A stretch of DNA of 13,952 bases from Bacteroidia bacterium (GTDB lineage: Bacteria > Bacteroidota > Bacteroidia > AKYH767-A > OLB10), in the NCBI GenBank assembly GCA_025450095.1, contig JANWID010000098.1, forward strand, positions 1 to 13,952, read 5' to 3'. The stretch's first letter is position 1; each line of letters starts with the position of its first letter. Shown in pieces: positions 1 to 8,264 of the stretch. The position numbers and the translations under genes are program-made. A model generated the notes under the pieces. That model made no database searches. It was not told the DNA's origin and saw nothing but the letters and a program-made list of their open reading frames with translations.

Positions 1-762
1 AGCTGCCGCAATATTGTTGTGAGTATATATCCCGGTGCCAACCATATTGAAGGATCCGGCAACAGTTACGGCGTTTGTGGAAATCATATTACCACCGGTG
101 TTGATCGTCAGGTCACCTATACTTACCGGAATATCAGAAGTAACAGAGTTATTAATTACAACATTATCTCCACAACTGGGTGCTACACCACCTGACCAGG
201 TTGCACCGCTCGACCAGTTTCCATTCGATACGGAAGTAAATATGGCTCCGGTACCTGATGTGGTAAGCGTTCCATGATTCACGCCTGCACCCGGGGCATC
301 ACCTGCAATAACTGCGGTACCTCCTGCCAGGGTTCGTAAAATATTACCCGATGCATAAGCAACCAGCGAACGCGCTTCGACATTCCGGATACGGAACATA
401 TCTACGTTACCATTTGTCGGGATATTCAACGTAACCGTGATAGTGGAATTGGTTACTACCATTGTTGCTGAAATAATATCACGACCTGCAGTATATACGA
501 CAGATCCGATTCCAGGACGAAATTCCGTTCCCGCAGGCGCTGAAAGAATAAATGTCGCAGCTGCCTGTATTCCGAAATCTGTTGCCACACCTTCTGTAAT
601 TGTGATATTTGACAACACCTTATAGGCTCCCGGTGTTATGTTCAAACAGGTACCGCCTGTTGCAGGCGTTATCACTGAAGCCGCATAACCGGTATTCAAA
701 AACAATGAGCATGCTGCAATTAAAGACACCATGCCCGTGAATATTCTTCTTTCCATAATCAT
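1..762 (-). CDS. Large exported protein, N-terminal 254 residues (3' end outside window)
   Basis: Read on the minus strand from ATG at 762-760, the frame stays open for 254 codons to the window edge, so the stop is missing and the true length is unknown. A second in-frame ATG at 756-754 is an equally good start. The N-terminus has basic residues (MERR) and a hydrophobic stretch ending in NTGYA, consistent with a Sec signal peptide cut near residue 27. An IAAC sequence inside it resembles a lipobox, but hydrophobic residues continue past it. The mature part aligns by eye along its whole length with the start of the 1386-5693 protein. Shared blocks include SNI-IxEG, GNILRT, GVNHGTL and VSNGNWSSGxTWS, with Trp at residue 183. 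The last block resembles the first strand region of G8-like, beta-helix-capping modules of Bacteroidota surface proteins. By analogy the full protein is probably a T9SS-exported beta-rich protein; that is inference, because its C-terminus is not visible. Function unknown. Confidence 0.85.
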   Translation of the reverse strand, partial: MIMERRIFTGMVSLIAACSLFLNTGYAASVITPATGGTCLNITPGAYKVLSNITITEGVATDFGIQAAATFILSAPAGTEFRPGIGSVVYTAGRDIISATMVVTNSTITVTLNIPTNGNVDMFRIRNVEARSLVAYASGNILRTLAGGTAVIAGDAPGAGVNHGTLTTSGTGAIFTSVSNGNWSSGATWSGGVAPSCGDNVVINNSVTSDIPVSIGDLTINTGGNMISTNAVTVAGSFNMVGTGIYTHNNIAAA

Positions 763-1098
763 GTTATTGTGAATGAACATTACGTTCACTCGTGTTCAAT
801 AAGGTTAAGTTGTTCAAATACTTGTACCTTAATACATAAATCAAGGAACAACAGATATCCGAAAATGGAAATTTTCTTACATCCTGATCCTTACCCGGAT
901 CGACAAAAATAACCTGATAAAAATACCTAGTATTGCGCTGGTGTTCAGAACAATAAATATAAAATTCAGATAAATTTTAAGAAGGATCAGATGATGGGTT
1001 TACACCTGTTTTAACAGAAAAAAGATTTGAAATCTTACATTTTTACCAAATTCAGGAAATGAAAAAAAAATAATCAGGAATTCTAAAAAAACAAAAAG

Positions 1099-1123
1099 TT
1101 TAAGTCTTTTTTCCAGACTTAAA
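1099..1123 (-). terminator. Terminator-like hairpin in the divergent intergenic region
   Basis: A perfect 9-bp inverted repeat (TTTAAGTCT at 1099-1107, AGACTTAAA at 1115-1123) encloses a 7-base loop. Read on the minus strand, the stem is followed by CTTTTTGTTTTTTT, the layout of an intrinsic terminator. On the plus strand it is followed by A and C, so it would work in one direction only. The stem is AT-rich, which weakens it. No gene lies directly upstream on the minus strand, so it would stop antisense transcription from the 1386 gene, end a short unannotated RNA, or act in a long leader of the 1-762 gene. Confidence 0.35.
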
Positions 1124-1242
1124 AACCGCGAAATTTCATTCGTAATCATTCATCATAAAGTCCATTTTCAGAATTGTAAGGTATTTCTTAGATCAACATA
1201 TTGCATTTCAATTTAGAACGTTAATTTTTTGATTTAAATCAG

Positions 1243-1264
1243 GTAAGTTTTTTGTAAGTTTTTA
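1243..1264. repeat. Two-copy 11-bp tandem repeat with T-tracts
   Basis: GTAAGTTTTTT (1243-1253) is followed at once by GTAAGTTTTTA (1254-1264), 10 of 11 bases identical. Another T6 tract lies at 1225-1230. The 11-bp period is close to one helical turn, so the tracts may bend the DNA or present repeated protein contacts upstream of the gene at 1386. With two copies in AT-rich DNA, chance is possible. Confidence 0.35.
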
Positions 1265-1385
1265 TGATCTTTTGATTAACTCCGCTGGCATTCTTAGAGT
1301 AAAAAATTACTTCCTGCAATACTTATTAAAGAAGTGAGAACAGGAGTTGTCATTTGAAGTATTCTGACCTAATTCAGTCCTGGTT

Positions 1386-4300
1386 ATGTACCGGCTAAAA
1401 CCGTTAGTACAGCACATTTTGGTTTTATTTCTTGTGGTATGGTATAGCCATTCCCAGGCTGCCGTTACAGTTACACCAGCCGCAGGGCTTTGCGTGAACA
1501 ATACACCGGGTGCATTCACTACAATCAGTAATATTGTAATCATTGAAGGCAGTAATGGTGATTTTGCTGTTCAGGCGGGAGCTACGATTATTTTGTCTGC
1601 ACCAGCCAATTTTGAGTTTTTAGCAGGAACCGGAACTGTTGCAGTTACAACTGGCAGGAATATCAATAGCCCGGCTGCAATAGTTGTTACCAACAACACA
1701 ATTACAATCACCTATACCTGTACCGGTACGAACAAGGCAGACCGGATGACTATAAGCGGCATCCAGGTGAGGGGTCTTGCTGCAGGAAGTTCAGGTAATA
1801 TTCTGAGGACAGGTGGTACAGGAACAATTACAGGAGATGCAGCGGGTGGTGGAGTCAACCATGGTACACTTTCAAGTGATGGTACTGGATTAACTGTTAC
1901 ATCGGTTAGTAATGGTAACTGGTCATCCGGTTCAACATGGTCTACAGGACAGGTACCGGCCTGCAACATGGATGTGCAGATCAGTCATTCAGTAACAATG
2001 GACGTTGCCGGATCCACAGGGAATGTTACCATAACAACAGGTGGTGATCTGACCGCAACCAATGCAATTACGATAACCGGAAATTTCGTCATTACAGGTA
2101 CAGGTACCTATAGACATAATAATACTTCAAGTGGTGCAACAACTGTTTTTGCAGGTACTGAAAATTTCGCTGCTACCAGCAACCTGGTTTTTAATCAATG
2201 GTATGATCTCAATGTTCCTCTGGCTTCTCTCATAAGCAGCACTCTTGGAAACATAATATTTAATGTCGCAGGAACCTGGCAGCAGGACGGATATTTTGCT
2301 CCTGCACGGGTTCTGGGAAATATTACTATTACCAGTGGAACTGTCGTTATGGATGATGGTACCGGGATGTCAACATCATTAACATTACAGGATGTGTCTC
2401 TGAGCGGAACCGGTAACCTGATTGCCTGTTCTGGTACCAATCGCAATTTTACATTTGTAACCGGTAATTTCACCGACAATGGTACCGGTGGAACTCAGAC
2501 AACAATTATGAGCAGTTGCACCGGTACTTTAAGCTGGACATCTCTTGGTAATGTTACTCTCAACGATAATTTCGGACTCATAATCAGTTCAGGTAACCCT
2601 GCTGCTGTTTCCATGACAACAACCGGTGATCTGAATATAACAGGAGGTAGTATTGACTTTTTGTCAGGAACAAACTCACCATTTACATTGAATATTGGAG
2701 GCAATACAAATATTTCCGGAACTCCAGGATATGTAAACTTTGTAAATTCCGGAAGCGGTGCGTTTATTTATAATACTGACAATTTAAATATAACAGCAAC
2801 GGGTACTTTGTCGTTGATCAGTGGCAGTTTTTCTGGAATCAACCAGTTTAATATCGGCCAGGACCTGATTGTAAATAACAATGCGCAGATATTATACCTG
2901 ATCAACATAGGCGGCTATACTGAAGCACTTGATCTGACTACAGGGCGTGATATACTATTATCTAACGGGGATTTTTTTGCTGCCAACACAAACGGGCAGG
3001 TAGCAGTAAATTGTGGACGAAATTTACAAATTACGGGAACGGGAAATCAATTCAATGGTCAGCATAATTCATCGAATTCGGAACTGACCGATATTACTGT
3101 AAACGGAACACTCAGCGTCACCAATGGAACTTACTTTCACACCCTGGGTGAAGGCGACATAGTGCTGACTGTCGGAGAAACACTAATAATTGACAACGGT
3201 TATTTCTATGGATTGGATCATACTACATCACCTGCCCTGGCCACTGCGGATTTCACATTTGAAGATTTCGATTTTCAGGGCGGGGAAGTGAAACTATTCA
3301 GCCTGAAAACATCTTCCAATACCTTGTTAACAGTTAACTGCATCAATAATTTTAATATTACCTGGGAGGCGAATACCGATCTTGTGGAACTGATATCTTA
3401 TGACGGTAACAATGATGCCTTATTAGATATGTTTGTTGGTGGCAGCTTTACTGTTTCAGGAAATTATCCGAATGCATACTTCCTTTCCAGTAGAGCCGGA
3501 GGAGATGAATCCGTTTCAATTGTAGGAAATTTCAATGTTTCCGGAGGAAATGTATTTTTTGTATGTGACAATGCTTCCACAAATGGCAAGGATGCACACA
3601 ATATTGTATCGACCGTCCAGGGTGATATCAATATTACCGGTGGGCAAACGTTTTTATCTACAAGAGATGGCACCGCCACATACGACATTGATGGAAATGT
3701 CAATATCAGTAGTGGAATTATGAATCTCAAATGGCTCACCGGAAATGCTACCATGAATATTGATGGAAATTACAATCAGACCGGAGGTACCTTTAATTTT
3801 CATTCAAGGGCAGCAACTATTGATGATACTATTAAAGTAGTTGTAAATGGCGATTTCAGTCAATCAGCAGGAACTCTCAATTTTGATAATGGTACAGGGC
3901 CGGCAGAACATACACTTACTTTTTATAGTCCAAATGTAACCTTGTCAGGATCGGCGATAATCACACATGCAAACAATCTCTCGGCTACATGGGTATTCGG
4001 TCATATCTATTTCAACCGGTCCGGTACAACAATATTTTCCAGAAGTACATCCACACATAACATTCAGCATGTACGCCAGACGATTTCAGCCGGTACAACA
4101 GTGAATGCATCTTCAAGCTCCAGCGGTTTCCAGATGACCTCGGTATCGAGTGCCACTGCGACCATACATAACGCCCTGACCATAAACGGAACTCTTGATA
4201 TGGGTGATAAAATTCTCTCTGCCCGCCAGCAGGCAAATTATTACTCGCAGGTTACAGTGAATAGCGGGGGACGTTACCGCACCAGCCATACCGGCGGACT

Positions 4301-5693
4301 ATACTCAGGCAGTAGCCTTACTGCTTCGTCTATCAATGGATTTATTTCGGCTTTGAACAGAGTGAATTATTACCTGAATGCCAATTCTACAGTAGAGTAT
4401 TATGGTACTTCCACTTCTGTAGTAACAGGGGTCCCTAATGGAATTGCAACCACTACCAACCAACAATATGGAAATCTTGAAATCAATTTCACAGGAGCCG
4501 CTGGTAGTACCTGGGTTTATCCCGAGACAGCTGATGAAGTGCATATCCGAACCGCATTGATATTAACAGAAGGAGAATTTAATCTTGATAATAACCATAA
4601 CACAGCTTCAGGAGGATTGCCGATCAACCTGGAAACCGGTGCCACTGCAAGCCGCACCAACGGTTTCATCAGGAGTGAAACAGAAGACGGATCGGGAGTC
4701 GTAAGATGGAACATCACTGCTAATGGCTCCTATACCATTCCGTTTGGATACGATGTTTCGAACTATATTCCATTCATGTTCCAGCAGACTTCCGGTAATG
4801 CAGGAAGGATTTCAATAGGTACTTACCGGACCAATGCTGCCAATTTGCCCTACCCTCCTACTGTAACCCATGTGAGAGATCTGAATGGTGTTAACAACAG
4901 TTTGCAGACTGTGGACCGGTTCTGGAATATGTCCGTACCGGGAGCAGCAGGAGCCAATCTTTTATTTTCATATGTACCTTCTGAAGGCGCCGGAATTATT
5001 TCACCACGTGCTCAGTTATGGGAGCCTGTTAGCCAGGGATGGTTTTTACCTGCCGGGATTCAATCAAATCCTACTGCAGTGACAACCCTTGCCAATATTC
5101 AGTCCTCATTTAATACATGGTGGACACTCTCTGCGCTTGCGTCTCCACTGCCCATTGAACTCATGGAATTCCTGGCAAAAAAATCAGGAGAACAGGTCAT
5201 TTTAACCTGGAAAACTCAAACAGAAATCAATAACGATTTTTTCACTGTAGAGCGAAGCCAAAACGGCTTGCAGTTTGAAATTTTGGGAACCGTTAGCGGT
5301 GCAGGTACAAGCAATAACCCGAACTCGTATGGAATGACTGACTTTCATCCTCTGAAAGGGAAAAGCTACTACCGGTTAAAACAAACGGATTACGACGGGC
5401 ATTTCACGTATTCACAAAATGTGAGTATCAGCTTTGAGCCTGTGGAAAGTTTTTCAGTTTACCCGAACCCTGCATTTCAGGGAAATAAAATTACAGTAGA
5501 ATTTCCTGAAGAAGGAAACTATGATATCAGTATAACAGCTTTGGATGGGAAAACTTTGTACCATACTACAGTTGATATTTCAAATGGCATGATGAAATCA
5601 GATCTGGCGGGCTTTACGGCGGCCCCTGGAATGTATATTTTACAAGTCTTCGGTAGCTCCGGAATTCACTCCCGTAAAATCACAGTTAAGTAA
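1386..5693 (+). CDS. T9SS-exported beta-helix-like surface/secreted protein, 1435 aa
   Basis: Residues 1-26 form a Sec signal peptide with a hydrophobic core (HILVLFLVVW) and likely cleavage after SQA or SQAA. Residues 27-170 are an N-terminal domain shared with the divergent gene at 1-762. From about residue 173 a G8-like module (SNGNWSSGSTWS, Trp179) leads into a long Gly/Asn/Thr-rich region. Clear repeat units of the type GNFNVSGG start at residues 714, 746, 770, 794 and 822, with weaker ones from about 413, as expected of a parallel beta-helix. Residues 1255-1354 (LPIELMEFLAKK to YYRLKQTDYDG) are a beta-sandwich module common before sorting domains in Bacteroidota. Residues 1355-1435 are a type A T9SS C-terminal sorting domain, with YPNP at 1359-1362 and MYILQV near the end. 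It should be exported by Sec, moved across the outer membrane by T9SS, and released or surface-anchored. No catalytic motif is evident; adhesion or matrix function is inference. The start ATG directly precedes the signal peptide. Confidence 0.92.
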   Translation: MYRLKPLVQHILVLFLVVWYSHSQAAVTVTPAAGLCVNNTPGAFTTISNIVIIEGSNGDFAVQAGATIILSAPANFEFLAGTGTVAVTTGRNINSPAAIVVTNNTITITYTCTGTNKADRMTISGIQVRGLAAGSSGNILRTGGTGTITGDAAGGGVNHGTLSSDGTGLTVTSVSNGNWSSGSTWSTGQVPACNMDVQISHSVTMDVAGSTGNVTITTGGDLTATNAITITGNFVITGTGTYRHNNTSSGATTVFAGTENFAATSNLVFNQWYDLNVPLASLISSTLGNIIFNVAGTWQQDGYFAPARVLGNITITSGTVVMDDGTGMSTSLTLQDVSLSGTGNLIACSGTNRNFTFVTGNFTDNGTGGTQTTIMSSCTGTLSWTSLGNVTLNDNFGLIISSGNPAAVSMTTTGDLNITGGSIDFLSGTNSPFTLNIGGNTNISGTPGYVNFVNSGSGAFIYNTDNLNITATGTLSLISGSFSGINQFNIGQDLIVNNNAQILYLINIGGYTEALDLTTGRDILLSNGDFFAANTNGQVAVNCGRNLQITGTGNQFNGQHNSSNSELTDITVNGTLSVTNGTYFHTLGEGDIVLTVGETLIIDNGYFYGLDHTTSPALATADFTFEDFDFQGGEVKLFSLKTSSNTLLTVNCINNFNITWEANTDLVELISYDGNNDALLDMFVGGSFTVSGNYPNAYFLSSRAGGDESVSIVGNFNVSGGNVFFVCDNASTNGKDAHNIVSTVQGDINITGGQTFLSTRDGTATYDIDGNVNISSGIMNLKWLTGNATMNIDGNYNQTGGTFNFHSRAATIDDTIKVVVNGDFSQSAGTLNFDNGTGPAEHTLTFYSPNVTLSGSAIITHANNLSATWVFGHIYFNRSGTTIFSRSTSTHNIQHVRQTISAGTTVNASSSSSGFQMTSVSSATATIHNALTINGTLDMGDKILSARQQANYYSQVTVNSGGRYRTSHTGGLYSGSSLTASSINGFISALNRVNYYLNANSTVEYYGTSTSVVTGVPNGIATTTNQQYGNLEINFTGAAGSTWVYPETADEVHIRTALILTEGEFNLDNNHNTASGGLPINLETGATASRTNGFIRSETEDGSGVVRWNITANGSYTIPFGYDVSNYIPFMFQQTSGNAGRISIGTYRTNAANLPYPPTVTHVRDLNGVNNSLQTVDRFWNMSVPGAAGANLLFSYVPSEGAGIISPRAQLWEPVSQGWFLPAGIQSNPTAVTTLANIQSSFNTWWTLSALASPLPIELMEFLAKKSGEQVILTWKTQTEINNDFFTVERSQNGLQFEILGTVSGAGTSNNPNSYGMTDFHPLKGKSYYRLKQTDYDGHFTYSQNVSISFEPVESFSVYPNPAFQGNKITVEFPEEGNYDISITALDGKTLYHTTVDISNGMMKSDLAGFTAAPGMYILQVFGSSGIHSRKITVK

Positions 5694-5735
5694 GATACTT
5701 CTGCCTGCCGTTTTCCATTTCAAAATTTTCCTAAG

Positions 5736-5764
5736 GTGGGATTAAAAATCCACTCATTTTTTTT
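5736..5764 (+). terminator. Putative intrinsic terminator of the 1435-aa exported-protein gene
   Basis: GTGGGATT at 5736-5743 pairs with AATCCAC at 5747-5753 with one bulged G. Three bases later comes an uninterrupted run of eight T at 5757-5764. It lies 43 bp after the stop codon of the upstream gene on the same strand, where a terminator is expected. Confidence 0.6.
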
Positions 5765-5773
5765 CGCCGGATT

Positions 5774-5876
5774 GCCTGCCTCGCCGGCAGGCGGGTAAAT
5801 CCTGCGCGGTATCTGTAATCTGTACATCCGATTCCGGGTATATAAAGAATCTGTAATCCCCCGCCTGCAGTCGGGC
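5774..5876. repeat. Small GC-rich inverted-repeat element (REPIN/MITE-like remnant)
   Basis: A 7-bp stem (GCCTGCC at 5774-5780, GGCAGGC at 5786-5792, loop TCGCC) forms a strong hairpin. Its right side, GCAGGCGGG at 5787-5795, is repeated in inverted orientation as CCCGCCTGC at 5860-5868. The two ends flank a 64-bp core holding two copies of ATCTGTAATC (5811-5820 and 5849-5858) and other ATC-rich near-repeats. The right end also forms an imperfect palindrome around CTGCAG. GC-rich palindromes facing each other around a short core resemble REPINs or small non-autonomous elements. No transposase is nearby. It lies between convergent genes, so it could also help end minus-strand transcription after the dipeptidase gene, though no minus-strand T-run follows it. 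Confidence 0.5.
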
Positions 5877-5883
5877 AAGCGTC

Positions 5884-7257
5884 TTACTTTGTCATGCTCT
5901 CCGCATAGTATTTAAAGAATAGTGGAATGGTTTCAATGCCTTTCATGAAATTAAAAATGCCATAATGCTCATTGGGACTATGAATGTTATCCGAATTAAG
6001 TCCGAATCCCATCAATACCGATTTTAAACCAAGCTCTCTTTCAAATAATGCAACAATCGGAATGGAACCGCCTTCACGGGTCGGGATTGGTTTTTTTCCG
6101 AAGGCATGTTCCATAGCTTTGCTGGCTGCCAGGTAAGCAACAGAATCAGTTGGAGTAACAACAGGTTCACCTCCATGATGCGGAGTGACTTTTACCTTCA
6201 CCGACTTTGGTGCAATAGAGGTAAAATGTTTTTCAAACAGTGCAGTTATTTTAGATGATTCCTGGTTGGGCACCAAACGCATTGATATTTTCGCATAGGC
6301 CTTAGACGGTAGCACCGTTTTAGCTCCTTCACCGGTAGATCCGCCCCAGATTCCATTCAGTTCAAAGCTTGGACGGATTGCAGTACGTTCCGGAGTCGAA
6401 TACCCGGTCTCTCCAAGTACATCATCAATTCCCAGTTCTCTTTTATATTCCTGCTCATTGAAAGGAGCTTTTGCCATTTCAGTCCGTTCGGTTTTCGACA
6501 CTTCCACCACTTCGTCATAAAACCCGGGGATGGTTATGTGATTATTTTTATTCTTCATGGAGGCAATCATTTCACATAGAACCTGGATAGGATTTGCAAC
6601 AGCACCTCCGTAAACACCGGAATGTAAATCACGGTTGGGCCCGGTAACTTCCACTTCAACATAACTCAGTCCGCGTAATGCTACTGTTATTGACGGTGTA
6701 TCATTCGCAATCATGCTTGTATCAGAAATCAGGATCACATCGGCTTTCAGCCGTTCTTTATTGTTTCTCACGAACTCACCCAGGTTAACACTTCCTACTT
6801 CTTCTTCACCTTCAATCAGGAATTTTACATTACAGGTAAGAGAATTATTTTTCATCATACTTTCAAAAGCTTTGATATGCATGAATACCTGTCCTTTATC
6901 ATCACAGGAACCACGGGCATAAATTTTTTCATCCTTAATCACCGGTTCGAAAGGAGGTGAAGTCCACAGGTCCAGCGGATCGGGCGGTTGTACATCATAA
7001 TGACCATACACCAGCACCGTTGGGGCTTTCGGATCGATAATTTTTTCACCATATACAATGGGATGACCTTTAGTAGGACAAATTTCTACCTTTTCAGCAC
7101 CGGCAGCTTCCAGGTTCTTCCGGATGTACTCGGCTGCTTTCTGCAAATCACTTTTAAATTTTGAATCCGCACTTACCGAGGGAATCCGAAGCAGCTCCAT
7201 CAGCTCGTTTAAAAACCGGTCTTTGTTTCCTGAGATATATTCCTGAACTTTTTCCAT
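5884..7257 (-). CDS. M20-family metallodipeptidase (CNDP2-like), 457 aa
   Basis: A complete M20 peptidase of typical length (about 450-470 aa), predicted to be a cytosolic dinuclear zinc or manganese enzyme that hydrolyses dipeptides or similar small amides. Metal and catalytic residues are all recognisable: GHYDVQ (His86 metal ligand, Asp88), RGSCDDKG (Asp119 bridging metal), EGEEEVGS (Glu152 general base, Glu153 metal), SDTS (Asp179 metal) and NIHSPNE (His426 metal). The lid/dimerisation domain lies between about residues 195 and 370 and carries DLHSG (His212), typical of the carnosinase-like branch. No signal peptide is present, so it is probably cytoplasmic and may recycle peptides. It is the last gene of the minus-strand block, 55 bp after fabD, and may be co-transcribed. 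Family assignment is firm; substrate (Xaa-His, Cys-Gly or general dipeptides) cannot be told from sequence. Confidence 0.93.
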   Translation of the reverse strand: MEKVQEYISGNKDRFLNELMELLRIPSVSADSKFKSDLQKAAEYIRKNLEAAGAEKVEICPTKGHPIVYGEKIIDPKAPTVLVYGHYDVQPPDPLDLWTSPPFEPVIKDEKIYARGSCDDKGQVFMHIKAFESMMKNNSLTCNVKFLIEGEEEVGSVNLGEFVRNNKERLKADVILISDTSMIANDTPSITVALRGLSYVEVEVTGPNRDLHSGVYGGAVANPIQVLCEMIASMKNKNNHITIPGFYDEVVEVSKTERTEMAKAPFNEQEYKRELGIDDVLGETGYSTPERTAIRPSFELNGIWGGSTGEGAKTVLPSKAYAKISMRLVPNQESSKITALFEKHFTSIAPKSVKVKVTPHHGGEPVVTPTDSVAYLAASKAMEHAFGKKPIPTREGGSIPIVALFERELGLKSVLMGFGLNSDNIHSPNEHYGIFNFMKGIETIPLFFKYYAESMTK

Positions 7258-7312
7258 TGAAAATATTTTTACTGATTTATGAAATTATGATTATAAAATT
7301 TGCGTGAAATTT

Positions 7313-8188
7313 TTAAACAGAAGCAACTGCTGCTTCCCTGTTGATTTTCTTAATAAGACCCTGCAACACTTTACCAGGACCCAGTTCTGTGAATACACTG
7401 GCGCCATCGGTGATCATGTGTTGAATAGTCTGAGTCCAACGTACAGGTGCTGTAAGCTGAGCAACCAGGTTTTTCCTTATAGTATCAAGTTCGGATGCAG
7501 GTAATGCATTTACGTTTTGGTAAACAGGGCAAATGGGATTTGAAAATTTTGTAGAATCAATAGCTGCAGCGAGATTCTGTCGTGCAGGCTCCATCAGGGG
7601 AGAATGAAATGCCCCACCTACATTCAAAAGAAGTGCTCTTTTAGCTCCGGCTTCAGTTAATTTTTCACAGGCTTCTTTAACTGCTTCGATTGTACCTGAA
7701 ATAACAATTTGACCAGGACAATTATAATTCGCGGGAACAACGGTTCCTGGAATTTTAGCACAAATGTCTTCTACTGCTGCGTCATCCAATCCCAGAATTG
7801 CAGCCATGGTTGATTGCTGTAACAGACAAGCTTGCTGCATGGCATTAGCACGTATAACTACCAGCTTCAAAGCATCTTCAAATGAAAGCGTTTTATTGGC
7901 AACCAGTGAAGAAAATTCACCGAGCGAATGTCCTGCTACCATTTCAGGATGGAATGAATCTCCTAGATCTGCGACAACCGCAACAGAATGTAAAAAAATC
8001 GCAGGTTGCGTTACATTGGTTTGTTTGAGATCTTCATCCGTGCCGTTAAACATCATGTCGGTGATCCTGAATCCAAGTATTTCGTTGGCATTTTCAAATA
8101 TCTTTTTTGCTACCGCCGAGCTTTCATAAAGCTCTTTTCCCATACCCGGAAACTGTGAGCCCTGTCCTGGAAATACGAATGCTTTCAT
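7313..8188 (-). CDS. fabD: Malonyl-CoA:ACP transacylase FabD, 291 aa
   Basis: This enzyme moves the malonyl group from CoA to acyl carrier protein, supplying the extender unit for type II fatty acid synthesis in the cytoplasm. The hallmarks are present: N-terminal FPGQGSQFPGMG (oxyanion region, Gln9), nucleophile elbow GHSLGE with Ser88, Arg113 (VVIRANAMQ) that binds the malonyl carboxylate, PGQIVISG around Gln160, and His195 (GGAFHSPLM), the partner of the serine. The ferredoxin-like small subdomain falls at about residues 125-195. The length is slightly below the usual ~300 and the protein looks intact. It starts with ATG at 8188, directly before the first conserved strand. It follows folE by 76 bp and precedes the dipeptidase by 55 bp on the same strand. 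Other fab genes are not in the window, so it stands apart from a fatty acid cluster. Confidence 0.95.
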   Translation of the reverse strand: MKAFVFPGQGSQFPGMGKELYESSAVAKKIFENANEILGFRITDMMFNGTDEDLKQTNVTQPAIFLHSVAVVADLGDSFHPEMVAGHSLGEFSSLVANKTLSFEDALKLVVIRANAMQQACLLQQSTMAAILGLDDAAVEDICAKIPGTVVPANYNCPGQIVISGTIEAVKEACEKLTEAGAKRALLLNVGGAFHSPLMEPARQNLAAAIDSTKFSNPICPVYQNVNALPASELDTIRKNLVAQLTAPVRWTQTIQHMITDGASVFTELGPGKVLQGLIKKINREAAVASV

Positions 8189-8264
8189 GGGATGATTATT
8201 TTAGATAAAACTTTATTTATGTTCGCTTAGATTAGTTTAATATTCTGGAAGGTATTACTTTAAA

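Larger units (their letters stand above)
763..1385. other. Divergent AT-rich intergenic region between two paralogous exported-protein genes
   Basis: This 623-bp stretch has no credible gene. It must hold the control signals for both flanking genes, which are transcribed away from each other. Visible structure: a hairpin at 1099-1123, a two-copy 11-bp tandem repeat at 1243-1264 and T-tracts near the plus-strand start. On the minus strand 911-904 reads TATTTTTG, a match to the Bacteroidota -7 box TAnnTTTG, about 140 bp before the minus gene. It lacks a TTG at the expected -33 distance, so it is only a weak promoter candidate. No TAnnTTTG match was found on the plus strand before 1386. Confidence 0.6.

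Noticed and set aside
774..788. Small palindrome TGAAC-N5-GTTCA just upstream of the minus-strand gene start at 762, as a possible operator.
   Set aside because: Five-base arms in AT-rich DNA arise easily by chance, and no second matching site or linked regulator was found.
822..831. TTGTACCTTA occurs here and again at 11986-11995, both upstream of large exported-protein genes.
   Set aside because: It lies in opposite orientation relative to the two genes, and one shared 10-mer is weak evidence. The copy at 11986 includes TACCTTAG, only a one-mismatch -7 box.
1..2150. Phase-variable inversion between the two divergent paralogous genes.
   Set aside because: The DNA of the paired regions is too diverged for efficient homologous exchange, and neither a recombinase gene nor long inverted repeats were seen.
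1386..5693. Many open frames on both strands inside the 1435-aa protein gene as overlapping genes.
   Set aside because: They lack coherent domains or start signals and are explained by the low-stop, repeat-rich codon use of the real gene.
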